Program-made: the position numbers and the translations under genes
Notes under the pieces: model-generated
What the model saw: only the letters and a program-made list of their open reading frames with translations
Told to the model about the DNA's origin: nothing
The model's database searches: none
Shown here: in pieces, positions 8,591 through 18,960 of the stretch
Layout: each line of letters opens with the position of its first letter
How positions within the stretch are numbered: position 1 is the first letter of the stretch
Assembly: GCA_016190755.1 (NCBI GenBank)
Contig: JACPPY010000066.1
Location: 1 to 36,741, forward strand
Reading direction: 5' to 3'
Length of the DNA stretch: 36,741 bases
DNA from: Chloroflexota bacterium
GTDB taxonomy: Bacteria; Chloroflexota; Dehalococcoidia; JACPPY01

Positions 8591-9949
8591 CTAATGCCGT
8601 TGCAGGTCGGCTGGTCCCACCTTCGCCTTGGCATAGCCTGCGCCGGGATTCAGCGTCCCTGCCGTTGCTGGCCCTGGAACCCGCTGGACCCGCATCAGTA
8701 AGTACCCCAGCAGCAGCGAGACCAACGAGATGGCGACGAAGATGGTGAAACCTGTAGCGTAGCCGTCGAGCCCCCACAGGCGCACGGCCAAGGCCATCAG
8801 CGGCGGCAAGGCGAATCCACCGAAGGCCCCAATGCCACCTACCCAGCCGGCAGTCCCTCCAACAGACTGCTTCGCCACCTGAGGCACGATCTTGAAGACC
8901 GCAGCGTTGGCGATGCCCATGCCGAAGGCCATCACGACCAGGCCGGCGACCGAAAAGGAACTATCATGCGAGAGAGTCATCAGCGCTGAGCCGGCCAGGA
9001 ACACTGCCAGGGAGAACATGAGAGTCTTCTCGCCGCCAATCCGGTCTGACATGGACCCTCCGGCAACACGGAACACGGAGGTCAGAATGGAATAGAGAGC
9101 TGTGAGAGCTCCCGCCCTGGCCAGGCTGTGACCGAAGAAGGACATCCAGTAGGTTGGAAGCCAGGCCGTCAAGGCGATGAAGCCGCCGAAAGTGGCAAAG
9201 TAGATGGCCACAAGGACCCATGTCTTCCAGATCCGGCTTGCTGCGACCAAGCCCCGGAAGGTGTTGCCGGAGGGGAAGATGTCCTGACCGAATCTGCGAG
9301 AGGTCTCAAGCGCCTCATTGTGTGGCACTTTCCTGTCCCGCAACTGGAAGTAGCATGCGTTCTGGCCGGTGATGACGTAAGCAGCTATACCCATGGCGAG
9401 GAAGATGAGCCAGGCAAGATAGGTGCCCGGCAACCCCCAGCCGACAAGGCTGTATGGCAGGACAAGGGAGAAGATGCCGGGGGCCATATTCGCTAGGCCT
9501 CCGTATATGCCGAGCGCCGTGCCTTGCTTGCCCTGCTTGCACCAGTATGATACCTGGCCTATGCCTACTGAGAAGGTCGCGATGCCGCAACCGCAGAGCA
9601 CGCCGGTGAGCAATAGCAGAGGGTAGTGGGCGGAGGTCAAACTGTCCGGGTAGAGGAGGCTCACAACGATGAACAGGGCCGCCATGCCAAAAAATGCCAG
9701 GACCAGGAGGAGTATAAAGGGCTTCCGCCCGCCGTTGCCGTCTGTCCAGGCGCCGAATGGGATGCGCAATAGTGAGCCTGACAGCGCAGGCATGGACACG
9801 AGGAACCCTACCTGGACCGGGCTGAGGTCCATTACTTGCTTGAACTTTTGCGCTGTGGGTCCAAACAGTGCGACCGCGGCCAGTCCGATGAAGAACCCCA
9901 GAGTCGAGCTGAAGAGACATTGCCTGAAAGAGCCCTTTATTTTATGCAT
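8591..9949 (-). CDS. narK: NarK-type nitrate/nitrite MFS transporter
   Basis: 12-TM MFS with PFGAWTDGNGGRKPF and GGxANMAPGIF-type motifs; follows narGHJI. Confidence 0.9.
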   Translation of the reverse strand: MHKIKGSFRQCLFSSTLGFFIGLAAVALFGPTAQKFKQVMDLSPVQVGFLVSMPALSGSLLRIPFGAWTDGNGGRKPFILLLVLAFFGMAALFIVVSLLYPDSLTSAHYPLLLLTGVLCGCGIATFSVGIGQVSYWCKQGKQGTALGIYGGLANMAPGIFSLVLPYSLVGWGLPGTYLAWLIFLAMGIAAYVITGQNACYFQLRDRKVPHNEALETSRRFGQDIFPSGNTFRGLVAASRIWKTWVLVAIYFATFGGFIALTAWLPTYWMSFFGHSLARAGALTALYSILTSVFRVAGGSMSDRIGGEKTLMFSLAVFLAGSALMTLSHDSSFSVAGLVVMAFGMGIANAAVFKIVPQVAKQSVGGTAGWVGGIGAFGGFALPPLMALAVRLWGLDGYATGFTIFVAISLVSLLLGYLLMRVQRVPGPATAGTLNPGAGYAKAKVGPADLQRH

Positions 9950-9954
9950 GTAGT

Positions 9955-10641
9955 TTACTGCCCTCTACGAGAAGTTATCTGGCGCTGGCCCCACACCACC
10001 ACCTGGTATGATCGCCACAGATAGGCCAGGGGCACGGACAGCATATGTACCAGCCGCGTGAACGGGAAAAGCGCCAGCAGTACGAAGGCATTTACAATGT
10101 GTACCTTCACCAGCAAAGGCAAGGACGTCACGTAATCAGTCTGCGGCTGAAGTTTGAACAAGGACCAGAAATACGGCGTCGCAGTGTGTACATACCAGGA
10201 GCTGCCCCAGCGATAGTAGATAGCTATGCCGAGCCCGGCTCCTACCTGGAGGAGCAGCAAGAACAGGAGTACGGCATCCATGCCCGAGGTTACGGCGCGC
10301 AGGCGTGCATTGGAGCTTCGCCTCACAATCAGGACCAGCAGGCCCAATAAGAGCAGAAACCCCAGGGCCAGCGCTGTGCCCTCCAGTATGTACAGGCGAA
10401 CAGGCTCTCCGTTGAAAACCTTAACCCCCGAGGGGAAGACGACGCCCACAAGGTGGCCTATGAGGATGGTGATTATACCGTAGTGCCAGGGGACCGAGCC
10501 CCAGAACAACTGCCGACTCTCCAGAAACTGTGACGAGACGCTCGAAAAGGAGAACTGGCTGGCGCGGTAACGCCATATCGAGCCCACGATGGCCGATAGA
10601 GCGGCTAAATAGGGTAAGACTGCGAACAGAAAATCACTCAC
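9955..10641 (-). CDS. narI: Respiratory nitrate reductase gamma subunit (cytochrome b)
   Basis: NarI-like TM protein with conserved His pairs (WHYGIITILIGH; VKVHIVNAF...RLVHMLS). GTG start at 10641 overlaps the narJ stop (GTGA). Confidence 0.9.
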   Translation of the reverse strand: MSDFLFAVLPYLAALSAIVGSIWRYRASQFSFSSVSSQFLESRQLFWGSVPWHYGIITILIGHLVGVVFPSGVKVFNGEPVRLYILEGTALALGFLLLLGLLVLIVRRSSNARLRAVTSGMDAVLLFLLLLQVGAGLGIAIYYRWGSSWYVHTATPYFWSLFKLQPQTDYVTSLPLLVKVHIVNAFVLLALFPFTRLVHMLSVPLAYLWRSYQVVVWGQRQITSRRGQ

Positions 10642-11192
10642 CGGTGGACCTCCTGTGTCCTGGCCAGCTCTGCCGAGACCTGTTCGAGAAACAGCCAGAG
10701 AGAGCGGACCGCCAGCCAGTATTGGTTTTTGTCTTTCTGAAGGCCTTTTTCTATGCGTCCGAGGGTGGGCACCATGCACTCTTCAAGCAGAGGCCCGGTG
10801 AACTGGAAGTCTGAGGTGACGCCCAGGAACCTCAGCATAACGCAGAGATGGTCGCCCAGCTCGCCCCCACACTCGACACCATTGGCCGCATAGGCATCGT
10901 GCAAATGGATGAGAAAGGAGCTCCTTTTGGGCCCATCCCCGAACAGGTGGTAGCCCAGGTATAGAGTGTTAGAGTTATCAAGGTCGAACGCCTGCGTGTA
11001 GGCCTCTTCCAGGGTCCGCAGGGGCAAACGCCTGGTCAGGGACGCGAACGACAGCATCGGGGCTGCCGCTGCCGGGCATTGCATCTCAAGCGCTCCGCAG
11101 CAGGTGGCTGCCGATTCCGAAAACGAGCCGGTGGGATAGTCCATGACTCGTGCGAACAGCCGGCACAGCTCTCTTGTATTCTCGATCAGCAT
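10638..11192 (-). CDS. narJ: Nitrate reductase molybdenum cofactor assembly chaperone
   Basis: NarJ/TorD-like; position between narH and narI; LEEAYTQAFDLDNSNTLYLGYHLFGD. Confidence 0.88.
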   Translation of the reverse strand: MLIENTRELCRLFARVMDYPTGSFSESAATCCGALEMQCPAAAAPMLSFASLTRRLPLRTLEEAYTQAFDLDNSNTLYLGYHLFGDGPKRSSFLIHLHDAYAANGVECGGELGDHLCVMLRFLGVTSDFQFTGPLLEECMVPTLGRIEKGLQKDKNQYWLAVRSLWLFLEQVSAELARTQEVHR

Positions 11193-12691
11193 TATGGACC
11201 CCGCCGGGGAGAGTTATTGGGGCCAAAACCTGTCCGGCCCTTGTGAATCATGGGGTCTACAGTGGCCTCAATAGAAGCCTCGCGCTGATACGGCGGCAGG
11301 GAGAAACGGTCCTGGAAGCGTGGCAAAGCAGTCAGGCGTGATATGGCTTCTGCCTCGGAGGGGGTAGACCCGGCCATCTTCAACGCGGCGAGGGCATTGT
11401 CCTTGCCTCCACTCCCGAATGATGCCGCGTGCTTGTACAGCCTGACAGCCCGGAGCTTGTCCAGCGCCCTCTCAACGGTCTTTTCATTGCCGCCCGAGAA
11501 CAGCCTGGCCAAATACCACAAGGGCAGGCGCGCGTTTTCCGTGTCCGAGAAACGACCGGAGCCGGACATATCGAAAATCCCACCAGCGCTGTCCCGGGAA
11601 GCCGCGACGACAGGCAGTAGCGGGGGAACGTAGAACAACGTGGGCAATGTTCGGAACTCCGGATGAAGCGGCAGGGCAAGCTCCCATTCTTTGACCCATT
11701 TGTAAATGGGTGACTCGCATGCCGCATCGACCCAGGACTGGCTTATGCCGTTCCTGAGCGCGGCGGAAGCAACGGCCGGGTTGCGGGGATCCAGTATCAG
11801 GCTGCGCTGGGCTTCCACCAGCACTGCTTCGGGCGCCCTCGCCACCTCGCCGATTCGCTCCGCGTCGTACAACAGGAGCCCCACATAGCGGATCCGGCCA
11901 ACACAGGAGTGGAAGCATGCCGGCGCCTGTCGGCTCTCCAGGCGAGGATAGCAGAGCACGCACTTCTCAGACTTGCCTGTCTTCCAGTTGTAGTACACCT
12001 TCTTGTACGGGCAGCCGCTTATGCAGAAGCGCCACCCGCGGCATTTATCCTGGTTGACCAGGACGATGCCGTCTTCGGCACGCTTATAGGGGGCGCTGCT
12101 CGGGCACACGGCTACGCAGGCCGGATTGAGACAGTGGTTGCAGTTGCGAGGGATATAGAAAAAGGCCATCTGCTCCACCTGGAACAGGGACGCTCGTTGC
12201 GCCAGCGTCAGGCCCTCCAGGTTGACATCGTTTCTGGCGTAAACCGCTGAGCCGCTCATGTCATCGTCCCAGTTGGGTCCCGCTTCGATATCTATGTACC
12301 TGCCCGTAAGGCGAGAGACTGGCCGCGCGGTCGGCTGGTCCTCGCCTTTCGGGGCATCGGTAAGTACCCCGTACTGATAGGTCCAGGGCTCGTAGTAGTC
12401 ATCCAGTGTAGGCAGGTTAGGGTTGTGGAACAGGCTGGAAACCAGCCTCAGCCGTCCGCCAAGCCTGGGAGTCAGGGATTTTCCGTTTAGCTCCCATCCT
12501 CCGCGATATTTCCGCTGGTCTTCCCACATCGTGGGATAGCCCGTGCCCGGCTTTGTCTCCACGTTATTCCACCACATGTACTCGGCCCCGTCCCGAGAAG
12601 TCCATATGTTCTTGCAGGCTATGCTGCATGTGTGGCAGCCGATGCATTTGTCGAGATGGAAGACCGCAGATACCTGTGCTCGAATGTCCAT
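11192..12691 (-). CDS. narH: Respiratory nitrate reductase beta subunit
   Basis: CIGCHTCSIACKN, CNHCLNPACVAVCP, CRGWRFCISGCPYKK. Start at MDIRAQVSAVFHLDKC (12691) rather than the longer ORF. Confidence 0.95.
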   Translation of the reverse strand: MDIRAQVSAVFHLDKCIGCHTCSIACKNIWTSRDGAEYMWWNNVETKPGTGYPTMWEDQRKYRGGWELNGKSLTPRLGGRLRLVSSLFHNPNLPTLDDYYEPWTYQYGVLTDAPKGEDQPTARPVSRLTGRYIDIEAGPNWDDDMSGSAVYARNDVNLEGLTLAQRASLFQVEQMAFFYIPRNCNHCLNPACVAVCPSSAPYKRAEDGIVLVNQDKCRGWRFCISGCPYKKVYYNWKTGKSEKCVLCYPRLESRQAPACFHSCVGRIRYVGLLLYDAERIGEVARAPEAVLVEAQRSLILDPRNPAVASAALRNGISQSWVDAACESPIYKWVKEWELALPLHPEFRTLPTLFYVPPLLPVVAASRDSAGGIFDMSGSGRFSDTENARLPLWYLARLFSGGNEKTVERALDKLRAVRLYKHAASFGSGGKDNALAALKMAGSTPSEAEAISRLTALPRFQDRFSLPPYQREASIEATVDPMIHKGRTGFGPNNSPRRGP

Positions 12692-12702
12692 GCGCTTCTC
12701 CG

Positions 12703-15700
12703 TTACCAGACTGGTTTGCCCTGGAGCTTGCGAACAAGGATATGCGTATCCCTGTTGATGCCCGTCGGGCCCCAGTAGTTGAAACTGTAGGTGAACTGCC
12801 CGTAGCCGCCTGCCATCAGCACTGGCTTTAGCCTTATACGAGTAAGGCTGTTGTGTCCTCCGGCACGCCGCAGCCCGCGCAACGGCGACTTCGGTACCGA
12901 GATGGTGCGCTCCGGCGAGTGGTACAAGAGGCATGTCCCCGCGGGCACCCTCGCCGTCACCACGGCGCGAGTCACCACCACGCCATGGTCGTTGTAGACC
13001 TCCACCCAATCGTTATCCTTCACCTGTATGGCAGCAGCATCTTGCTCGCTTAGCCACAGAGGCTCAATTCCGCGCGACAGGGTCAGCATCAGCTCGTTGT
13101 CGGAGTACGTGGAGTGTATGTGCCACTTCCCATGCGGTGTGAGGTAGTTAAGCATGATGCTGCCGTCCTTGGGCTTCGTACGAGTGAAATCCCCGAAGAA
13201 CTCCGGGCTGGGCGCCGGCTTGTATGTCGGCAGGTTCTCTCCAAATGCAAGGTACAGCTCGTGGTCGAGATAGAACTGCTGCCGGCCCGTGAGAGTCCGC
13301 CAGGGAACCAGGTGCTCCGTGTTGATGCAGAAAGGCGCGTACGTCCGGCCATCGGCTATGATGCCCGACCAGCAGGGGCTGGTTAGCAGCCTGGCAGGGC
13401 GTTGCTGAAGTTCAGCGAAGGTCGTCCTGACTCCCCTGTCTTTCTCAACCAGGTGCGCCAGCGGGCGGCCTACTTTCTTTTCCTCCTCCTGGAAGGCCCG
13501 GTAGGACACCTCACCATTCGTCTCTGGAGCCAGGAACAGTATCACGTCGGCAGCCTCGCGCGCCTCCTCCAGCGAGGGGTACCTGTTGCCGTTCCACTCC
13601 TGAAGGCGGTGAGATGTCATCAGTTGATCGTAGAAGTCTTTGGCATCCCACTTTACCCCGTGTGCTCCCAGGCCGCCCTGCCTCAACTGCGGGCCAAGTG
13701 AGATGAAGCGGTTGTACAGGTTCACATAGTCGCGTTCCACGACCCGAAGATTGGGCATGGTCTTGCCGGGAATAGGCTCACTTTCACCCTTGGCCCAATC
13801 CTTTACTTCCGGCTGCGCTATCTCGTCCGCAGTGTCATGCTGAAGGGCGGTACAGACGATGTCTTTCACGGGCTGCGGGAAGTGCTTCTTTGCCAACTCG
13901 CTGATCTTCCTGGCAAGGGACTTGAAGATTTCCCAATCGCTCTTCGACTCCCAGCAGGGAGGTACGGCCTGCGAGAGGGGGTGAATGTAGGTGTGCAGGT
14001 CCGTGGAGTTGAGGTCGTCCTTTTCATACCAGGTCGCGGTCGGCAGGACGATATCCGAATACAGGGCGCTGGTGTCCATGCGGAAGTTGATATCTACCAT
14101 CAGGTCTATCTTGCCGGTAATGGAATCGCGCCATTCCACTTCGCTCACCTGGCCCTGGGCGACCTCGGATGCGTTGATGTTGGAGTCTGTGCCGAGGAAG
14201 TTCCGGAGGAAGTACTCATGTCCCTTGGCGCTGGAGGTGAGGGCATTGCCCCGCCAGATAAGCCACAGACGTGGCCAGTTCTCGGGCGCGTCAGGGTCTT
14301 CCGCCGCAAAGCGCAGTTTTCTGTCGTTCAACTGCTTGATCGTCCAGGCGATCGTCTCCGCATCTCTCTGGGCCCCAGCCTTCTTGGCCTCCTCCGCCAA
14401 CGAGAGTGAGTTCTGGTGGAACTGCGGGAAAAATGGCAACCATCCCATGCGCACGGCCCTGGCCTGGATATCTGCTGTATGGCCGCGAGCTACCGCGCTG
14501 TTCTCCGCCATGGGCTGGTACTCGTTGAAACCGCCTTCGTAGCGCCACTGGCCGGTATGCATGTAGTAGAAGGAGGGCGCGTTCTGAAGGCGAGGCGGCG
14601 CCACCCAATCTGTCGCGAAGGCTATCGTGGACCATGGAGCAACGGTGGCCAGCTTTTCCTGCCCGACATAGTGGGCCAGGCCGCCGCCGTTCCGCCCCAC
14701 GCTGCCCGTGAGCATCAGGGCTGTGATCGCCGCACGGTAGATCAGGTTGTTGTGATACCAGTGATTGATGCCGGCGCCAACCATGATGGTACATTTGCCC
14801 TGTGTCTGTTCTGCCGTGTCGGCGAACTCGCGGGCGAATTTGACCACCGAATCGCGGCCTATGCCGGTGAGCTTTTCCTGCCAGGCGGGAGTATAGGATT
14901 TCTCATCATCGTACCCGGCGGGATAGTCGCCCCGCAGATTGCGCCGTATACCGAACTGCGCCATCATGAGGTCGAAAACCGTGGTCACAGCGACGGTGCC
15001 CTCATCGGTCTGCACGTGTTTGACGGGCACGCCGCGCAGGGACGTGGCAGAAGGCTCAAAGCCGGTAACCTTGACTTCTACGATATCATCGTATCCATCG
15101 AGGAACGTGAGCGCCGGTTTCAGGTCCGACCCGTCCGCGCCGTCCTTCATCTCCAGGTTCCACTTCCCCATGTCCTCTTTTGACCAACGCGCACCGACGC
15201 TGCCTCTGGGCATCCGAGGCCGCCCCGATTTCTTATCGTAGACGAGGAACTTCCAGTCGCCGTTCTCCACGTTGCGGTATTCCGGGAGGGATTTCGCCCG
15301 CAACAGTTTTCCCGCCTTATGGGCATCGCCGTCCTTGCTTAATGCCACAAGGAATGGCGAGTCGGTGAACCTGCTGAGATAATCGTTGAAAAATGGTACT
15401 TGCCGGTCCGCGAAGAACTCCTGAAGGATCACATGGTCAACCGCCATCCAGAAGGCGCCGTCCTGGCCGGGGTGCACGGGTATCCACCAGTCGGCATACT
15501 TCGACACCTGGCTGAAATCAGGCGCCAGGACGACGAACTTTGCCCCGTTGTGTCGTGCCTCAGCCACGAAGTGAACGTCAGGGGTCCTGGTCATGCTCAG
15601 GTTGGCCCCCATGCTAACGATGAACTTAGCATGGTACCAATCGGCGCTTTCTTGCACATCGGTCTGTTCTCCCCATACCTCCGGGGAAGCAGGAGGCAGG

Positions 15701-16317
15701 TCACTGTACCAATCGTAGAAGCTCAGATTGATCCCGCCGAAGAGCTGCAAGAGCCGCGCGCCGCCCGCGTAGCTCAGGTAAGACATCGCCGGAATAGGCG
15801 AGAAGCCGGCTACTCTGTCGGGTCCATGGCGCTTGGCGGTATATATCATCGAAGCCGCGATGATCTCAAGGGCTTCATCCCAGGACGTTCGACGCAGCCC
15901 GCCTTTTCCCCGGGCTTTTTGATAGATGGAACGTGCCGCCCCATCCTCCATCAGGGCACCCCAGGCTTCGACAGGATCGCTGTGCAGCCTCCGCGACTCC
16001 CTCCAGCGGTCCGCTAGCACGCCCCTGATGTACGGGTACTTCACCCGGATAGGGCTGTAGATATACCAGGAGAAAGAGATGCCCCGTTGACATCCCCTTG
16101 GTTCATACGGAGGGATCTGCCTTTCGAAGTCAGGGTAATCGACGGCCTGCGACTCCCAGGTCACGATGCCGTTCTTGACGAAGACCTGCCATGAGCACCC
16201 GCCGGTGCAGTTGACTCCATGCGTGCTGCGTACCGTCTTGTCATACTGCCAGCGGTTTCGGTAGAAGTCTTCCCAGCACCGCAGCTCCGGGTTCGCGATA
16301 TCCTTTATCCAGCTCAT
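12703..16317 (-). CDS. narG: Respiratory nitrate reductase alpha subunit (molybdopterin)
   Basis: [50 protein letters not shown] at 16317 has an AAGGAGG SD and a 4-bp ATGA overlap with the upstream cyt c gene. Confidence 0.96.
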   Translation of the reverse strand: MSWIKDIANPELRCWEDFYRNRWQYDKTVRSTHGVNCTGGCSWQVFVKNGIVTWESQAVDYPDFERQIPPYEPRGCQRGISFSWYIYSPIRVKYPYIRGVLADRWRESRRLHSDPVEAWGALMEDGAARSIYQKARGKGGLRRTSWDEALEIIAASMIYTAKRHGPDRVAGFSPIPAMSYLSYAGGARLLQLFGGINLSFYDWYSDLPPASPEVWGEQTDVQESADWYHAKFIVSMGANLSMTRTPDVHFVAEARHNGAKFVVLAPDFSQVSKYADWWIPVHPGQDGAFWMAVDHVILQEFFADRQVPFFNDYLSRFTDSPFLVALSKDGDAHKAGKLLRAKSLPEYRNVENGDWKFLVYDKKSGRPRMPRGSVGARWSKEDMGKWNLEMKDGADGSDLKPALTFLDGYDDIVEVKVTGFEPSATSLRGVPVKHVQTDEGTVAVTTVFDLMMAQFGIRRNLRGDYPAGYDDEKSYTPAWQEKLTGIGRDSVVKFAREFADTAEQTQGKCTIMVGAGINHWYHNNLIYRAAITALMLTGSVGRNGGGLAHYVGQEKLATVAPWSTIAFATDWVAPPRLQNAPSFYYMHTGQWRYEGGFNEYQPMAENSAVARGHTADIQARAVRMGWLPFFPQFHQNSLSLAEEAKKAGAQRDAETIAWTIKQLNDRKLRFAAEDPDAPENWPRLWLIWRGNALTSSAKGHEYFLRNFLGTDSNINASEVAQGQVSEVEWRDSITGKIDLMVDINFRMDTSALYSDIVLPTATWYEKDDLNSTDLHTYIHPLSQAVPPCWESKSDWEIFKSLARKISELAKKHFPQPVKDIVCTALQHDTADEIAQPEVKDWAKGESEPIPGKTMPNLRVVERDYVNLYNRFISLGPQLRQGGLGAHGVKWDAKDFYDQLMTSHRLQEWNGNRYPSLEEAREAADVILFLAPETNGEVSYRAFQEEEKKVGRPLAHLVEKDRGVRTTFAELQQRPARLLTSPCWSGIIADGRTYAPFCINTEHLVPWRTLTGRQQFYLDHELYLAFGENLPTYKPAPSPEFFGDFTRTKPKDGSIMLNYLTPHGKWHIHSTYSDNELMLTLSRGIEPLWLSEQDAAAIQVKDNDWVEVYNDHGVVVTRAVVTARVPAGTCLLYHSPERTISVPKSPLRGLRRAGGHNSLTRIRLKPVLMAGGYGQFTYSFNYWGPTGINRDTHILVRKLQGKPVW

Positions 16318-17204
16318 CTTGAGCCTCCTTGAACCATGCGTCGACGCACCCCGGAGAGCCGGCCCCTCCAGACAAAACCCAGGAGGACCATTATGATCAG
16401 CCAACCGGCGGCGCTTGCCACCAGGTACCAGGAGAAGAGACTTGCCGGCCTGGCTTCACCTGGCTTTCCGGCCTCTTCCAGGAAGGCCACCAGGTTGGCG
16501 ATCTCTTCGTCGGTCAGTGGCTTGTCCGCGCCGATCTCGCGCATTACAGGGAACGGCATATTCTTCAGGACGGATGTTACGCCCTGCGCACCAAAGACGG
16601 AGTAAGCTCCCGTAAGGTCTTTGGCCACTGCCCCGCCACCCGCCCCTCCGAGGCCGCGAACGGAATGGCAACTCAGACACGCAGGTCCGCCGTTTTTCAA
16701 CGGTGTTACACCGGTGAACAGGTCTCGACCGGCAGTGGCACTACCGGCGACAGCGACGGTCGTGGTGCTTCGGGGCTGGCTGCTCTGTGTCGATTGTCCT
16801 GTACCGGTGGGCTGACTGGCCTGACCTGACATCTTGTCGAGATAGGCCAGAACCTCCCGCGCCGTCTCGGGGGAAACCCCCAGGTTGGGCATTGGTATCG
16901 CGTACTCAGCCAGAAGCTGCTTCGCGATGGGATCTCCCGAGGCGATCACCTGGTCCGGGGATACGATGAAACGGACCAGCCACTCACGGTCGCGCTTCTG
17001 AGTTACCCCCTGGAGGTCGGGGCCTACTTTCCGACCGTACCCAACAGTGTGGCAGCTCGCGCATTTCTGCGCGAAGGCCGAGGCGCCAGCTTCCTCGGGC
17101 CCGGCGGCGCGCACCGCAGTGGTTGCAACGGCTGACGTCAAGGCCAGGGCCGAAACGGCGAGAGCGATTCCCCAGACTACTGCGCGCGGGTATGTCGTCT
17201 TCAT
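16314..17204 (-). CDS. Diheme c-type cytochrome with N-terminal signal and C-terminal TM anchor, first gene of nar cluster (narC-like)
   Basis: Two CxxCH motifs (CASCH, CLSCH), signal peptide, TM near the C-terminus. Confidence 0.88.
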   Translation of the reverse strand: MKTTYPRAVVWGIALAVSALALTSAVATTAVRAAGPEEAGASAFAQKCASCHTVGYGRKVGPDLQGVTQKRDREWLVRFIVSPDQVIASGDPIAKQLLAEYAIPMPNLGVSPETAREVLAYLDKMSGQASQPTGTGQSTQSSQPRSTTTVAVAGSATAGRDLFTGVTPLKNGGPACLSCHSVRGLGGAGGGAVAKDLTGAYSVFGAQGVTSVLKNMPFPVMREIGADKPLTDEEIANLVAFLEEAGKPGEARPASLFSWYLVASAAGWLIIMVLLGFVWRGRLSGVRRRMVQGGSR

Positions 17205-17218
17205 AGGATTTCCCCGGT

Positions 17219-17449
17219 CTACTCCTGTTCTATTCTAGTACGGCGGCTACTTGGGGGTGTGACCCCGCTCCTGGACTGGATGAAGTCCCATATCCTTTTC
17301 AGTTCCAGGAAGTGTGCCTCATCACCGCTCTGTACGTGGTAGACATGCCAGCGCAACTGGGGAGAGTCGGGCCTATCCTCGTGTTCAAGCCATAGTCGGA
17401 TGACGAATGAAGCCTCCTGTCTTTTCAGCGGCGTCCTGACGGGCCAATT
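17219..17449 (-). CDS. Short open frame (76 codons) lacking ATG/GTG/TTG; conserved-looking small protein or remnant
   Basis: Frame reads NWPVRTPLKRQEASFVIRLWLEHEDRPDSPQLRWHVYHVQSGDEAHFLELKRIWDFIQSRSGVTPPSSRRTRIEQE*; composition resembles small 'SFV.RIWLE...WRG.I.HV.SGE...F.dL..i..FI' hypothetical proteins. Confidence 0.45.
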   Translation of the reverse strand, partial: NWPVRTPLKRQEASFVIRLWLEHEDRPDSPQLRWHVYHVQSGDEAHFLELKRIWDFIQSRSGVTPPSSRRTRIEQE

Positions 17450-17528
17450 CTAGCTCAGCGTGCATAGGTTTACGAGTATCTTCTCCTTGCGCCTCAATGC
17501 TGGCATGTTGAGAGGGAAAATCCAAATA

Positions 17529-18098
17529 TTATGAGACCAACAATATCTCCTTGGCCTTAGGGAGAAGAGCTTCGTTTTCCCTGGCGATGTGAGATCCAAG
17601 GTTGAAGCCAAGCTCTTTTGCTGCATGTATAATCAAGGTTCCACGGTCACCCGTTAGCCTCCGGCGATCCAGGTGGCGCACCTGAAGCCTGAATTTATCA
17701 ATACATTCTCTGATGATCCGGTGGTCGTTTTTGTAGACGGATAACGGCCCATACATTTGGCACAGTGTGGCACAGAGTGCGAACATATTGTCACAAATGT
17801 CCGGTGTTCCAGTTATTAGCTCGATTGGTCCGGGCCCAGCCAGTGCCCCTTGCACAAGTGGAAACAGGACCTCCTCTTCAAAGCGGAAGTGCCTGGGCAA
17901 CTCGTCCTGCACGAATCGCAGGAACTCGATCAGATGGCGTTTCGATGCCATGACATCCTCGTCCTGCAAGCTGTCGAACAGGACTTCGACCTGGGCTAAT
18001 CCGCGGTCGTGGTCACATTTGATAGTGTCCAGTGCGTCAGCTATATTCAATTGCAGTCTTCCAATTTCGTCTATCTGCCTCAGCTTCTGCTCCGTCAT
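17529..18098 (-). CDS. Hemerythrin HHE-domain protein
   Basis: IKCDHDRGLAQVEVLFDSL...HFRFEEEVLFPLV...HIARENEALLPKA. Start set to MTEQKL. Confidence 0.75.
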   Translation of the reverse strand: MTEQKLRQIDEIGRLQLNIADALDTIKCDHDRGLAQVEVLFDSLQDEDVMASKRHLIEFLRFVQDELPRHFRFEEEVLFPLVQGALAGPGPIELITGTPDICDNMFALCATLCQMYGPLSVYKNDHRIIRECIDKFRLQVRHLDRRRLTGDRGTLIIHAAKELGFNLGSHIARENEALLPKAKEILLVS

Positions 18099-18477
18099 TG
18101 CAAGAAGTCCTTCGGCTGAAGAGCGACGCGGCAACCTCTGCCTCCACATAGCTACAGGCACAATCCGGTACCTGAAGGGCACATAGCTCAAATCCAAGAG
18201 GGGCTACCTCACCGGTGACATATGCCTCTTGCCTGGTAGGGACAGCACTGACTACTTACTATCTATACTAGAAGTAGGGATTGCTTCGTCGGCTCCCTCC
18301 ACCATCCCACCACCCCAGCCTTCTCGCAACGACGGAGAGGAGAGCCGTCTACTGAGACTGTCCTGTCCGAACGGCATGCCTATCTTTCTCCTATGTTCAC
18401 TTTCCCAAAACATTGATACACACCCACACATCCGAGCAAACTGCCCCGGCGTGTTGGGTGACTTTAATTACAACATG

Positions 18478-18939
18478 CTACGGCGCCACGGTCTTTATGT
18501 ATTGCGCCAGCGCGTTTATCTGCTCCGGCGTCAAACGCCCCTTGAAACCAGCCATGGCGGTGTTGGGCCGCCCGTTGGTAATCGTGTCCGTGACCAGGTC
18601 GACGGACTTGGACGATAGGCTAGTCGGCGTAAGCGGAGGACCAAGACCCGAAACCCCCTGGCGATTGTTACCGTGGCACACGGCACAGTTAGCGGCGAAG
18701 AGCGCCTTGGCATCCACGCCCGATGCGGTTGTGCTCGTGGCCGCCGCCGTTGTGGTCGTAGTGGCCTTGGTAGTAGTTGTGGTAGTGGTGGCCGATGCCT
18801 TAGTCGTAGTAGTGGTCGTAGTTGCCTTAGTCGTGGCAGCCGATGAAGTCGACGTGGGGCTTGTTCCAGAGGAGCAAGAGGCTGCGACTACCCCGATGGC
18901 AACTATAACTGTGACAAGCGCGATTTTCATCCTCGACAC
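18478..18939 (-). CDS. Cytochrome c lipoprotein with Thr/Lys/Ala-rich low-complexity linker
   Basis: Lipobox VAASC, (T)n linker, CAVCHGNNRQGVSGLGPPLT...MAGFKGRLTPEQINALAQYIK. Confidence 0.88.
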   Translation of the reverse strand: MSRMKIALVTVIVAIGVVAASCSSGTSPTSTSSAATTKATTTTTTTKASATTTTTTTKATTTTTAAATSTTASGVDAKALFAANCAVCHGNNRQGVSGLGPPLTPTSLSSKSVDLVTDTITNGRPNTAMAGFKGRLTPEQINALAQYIKTVAP

Positions 18940-18960
18940 AAAGCTATTCCTTTCTGGCTT

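Noticed and set aside
13837-15183. Large plus-strand ORFs opposite narG (13837-14409, 13991-14542, 14416-15183, 15400-16017)
   Set aside because: Antisense to unambiguous narG; no recognisable domain.
17493-17512. CTCAA...TTGAG inverted repeat downstream of the hemerythrin gene as an Fnr box for nar
   Set aside because: Half-sites and spacing do not fit TTGAT-N4-ATCAA or the TGTCA palindrome; short imperfect arms could be chance or a weak terminator.
18229-18618. ORFs in 18229-18964 plus strand
   Set aside because: Partly antisense to the Thr-linker cytochrome; the poly-Val translation is the reverse of the Thr repeats.
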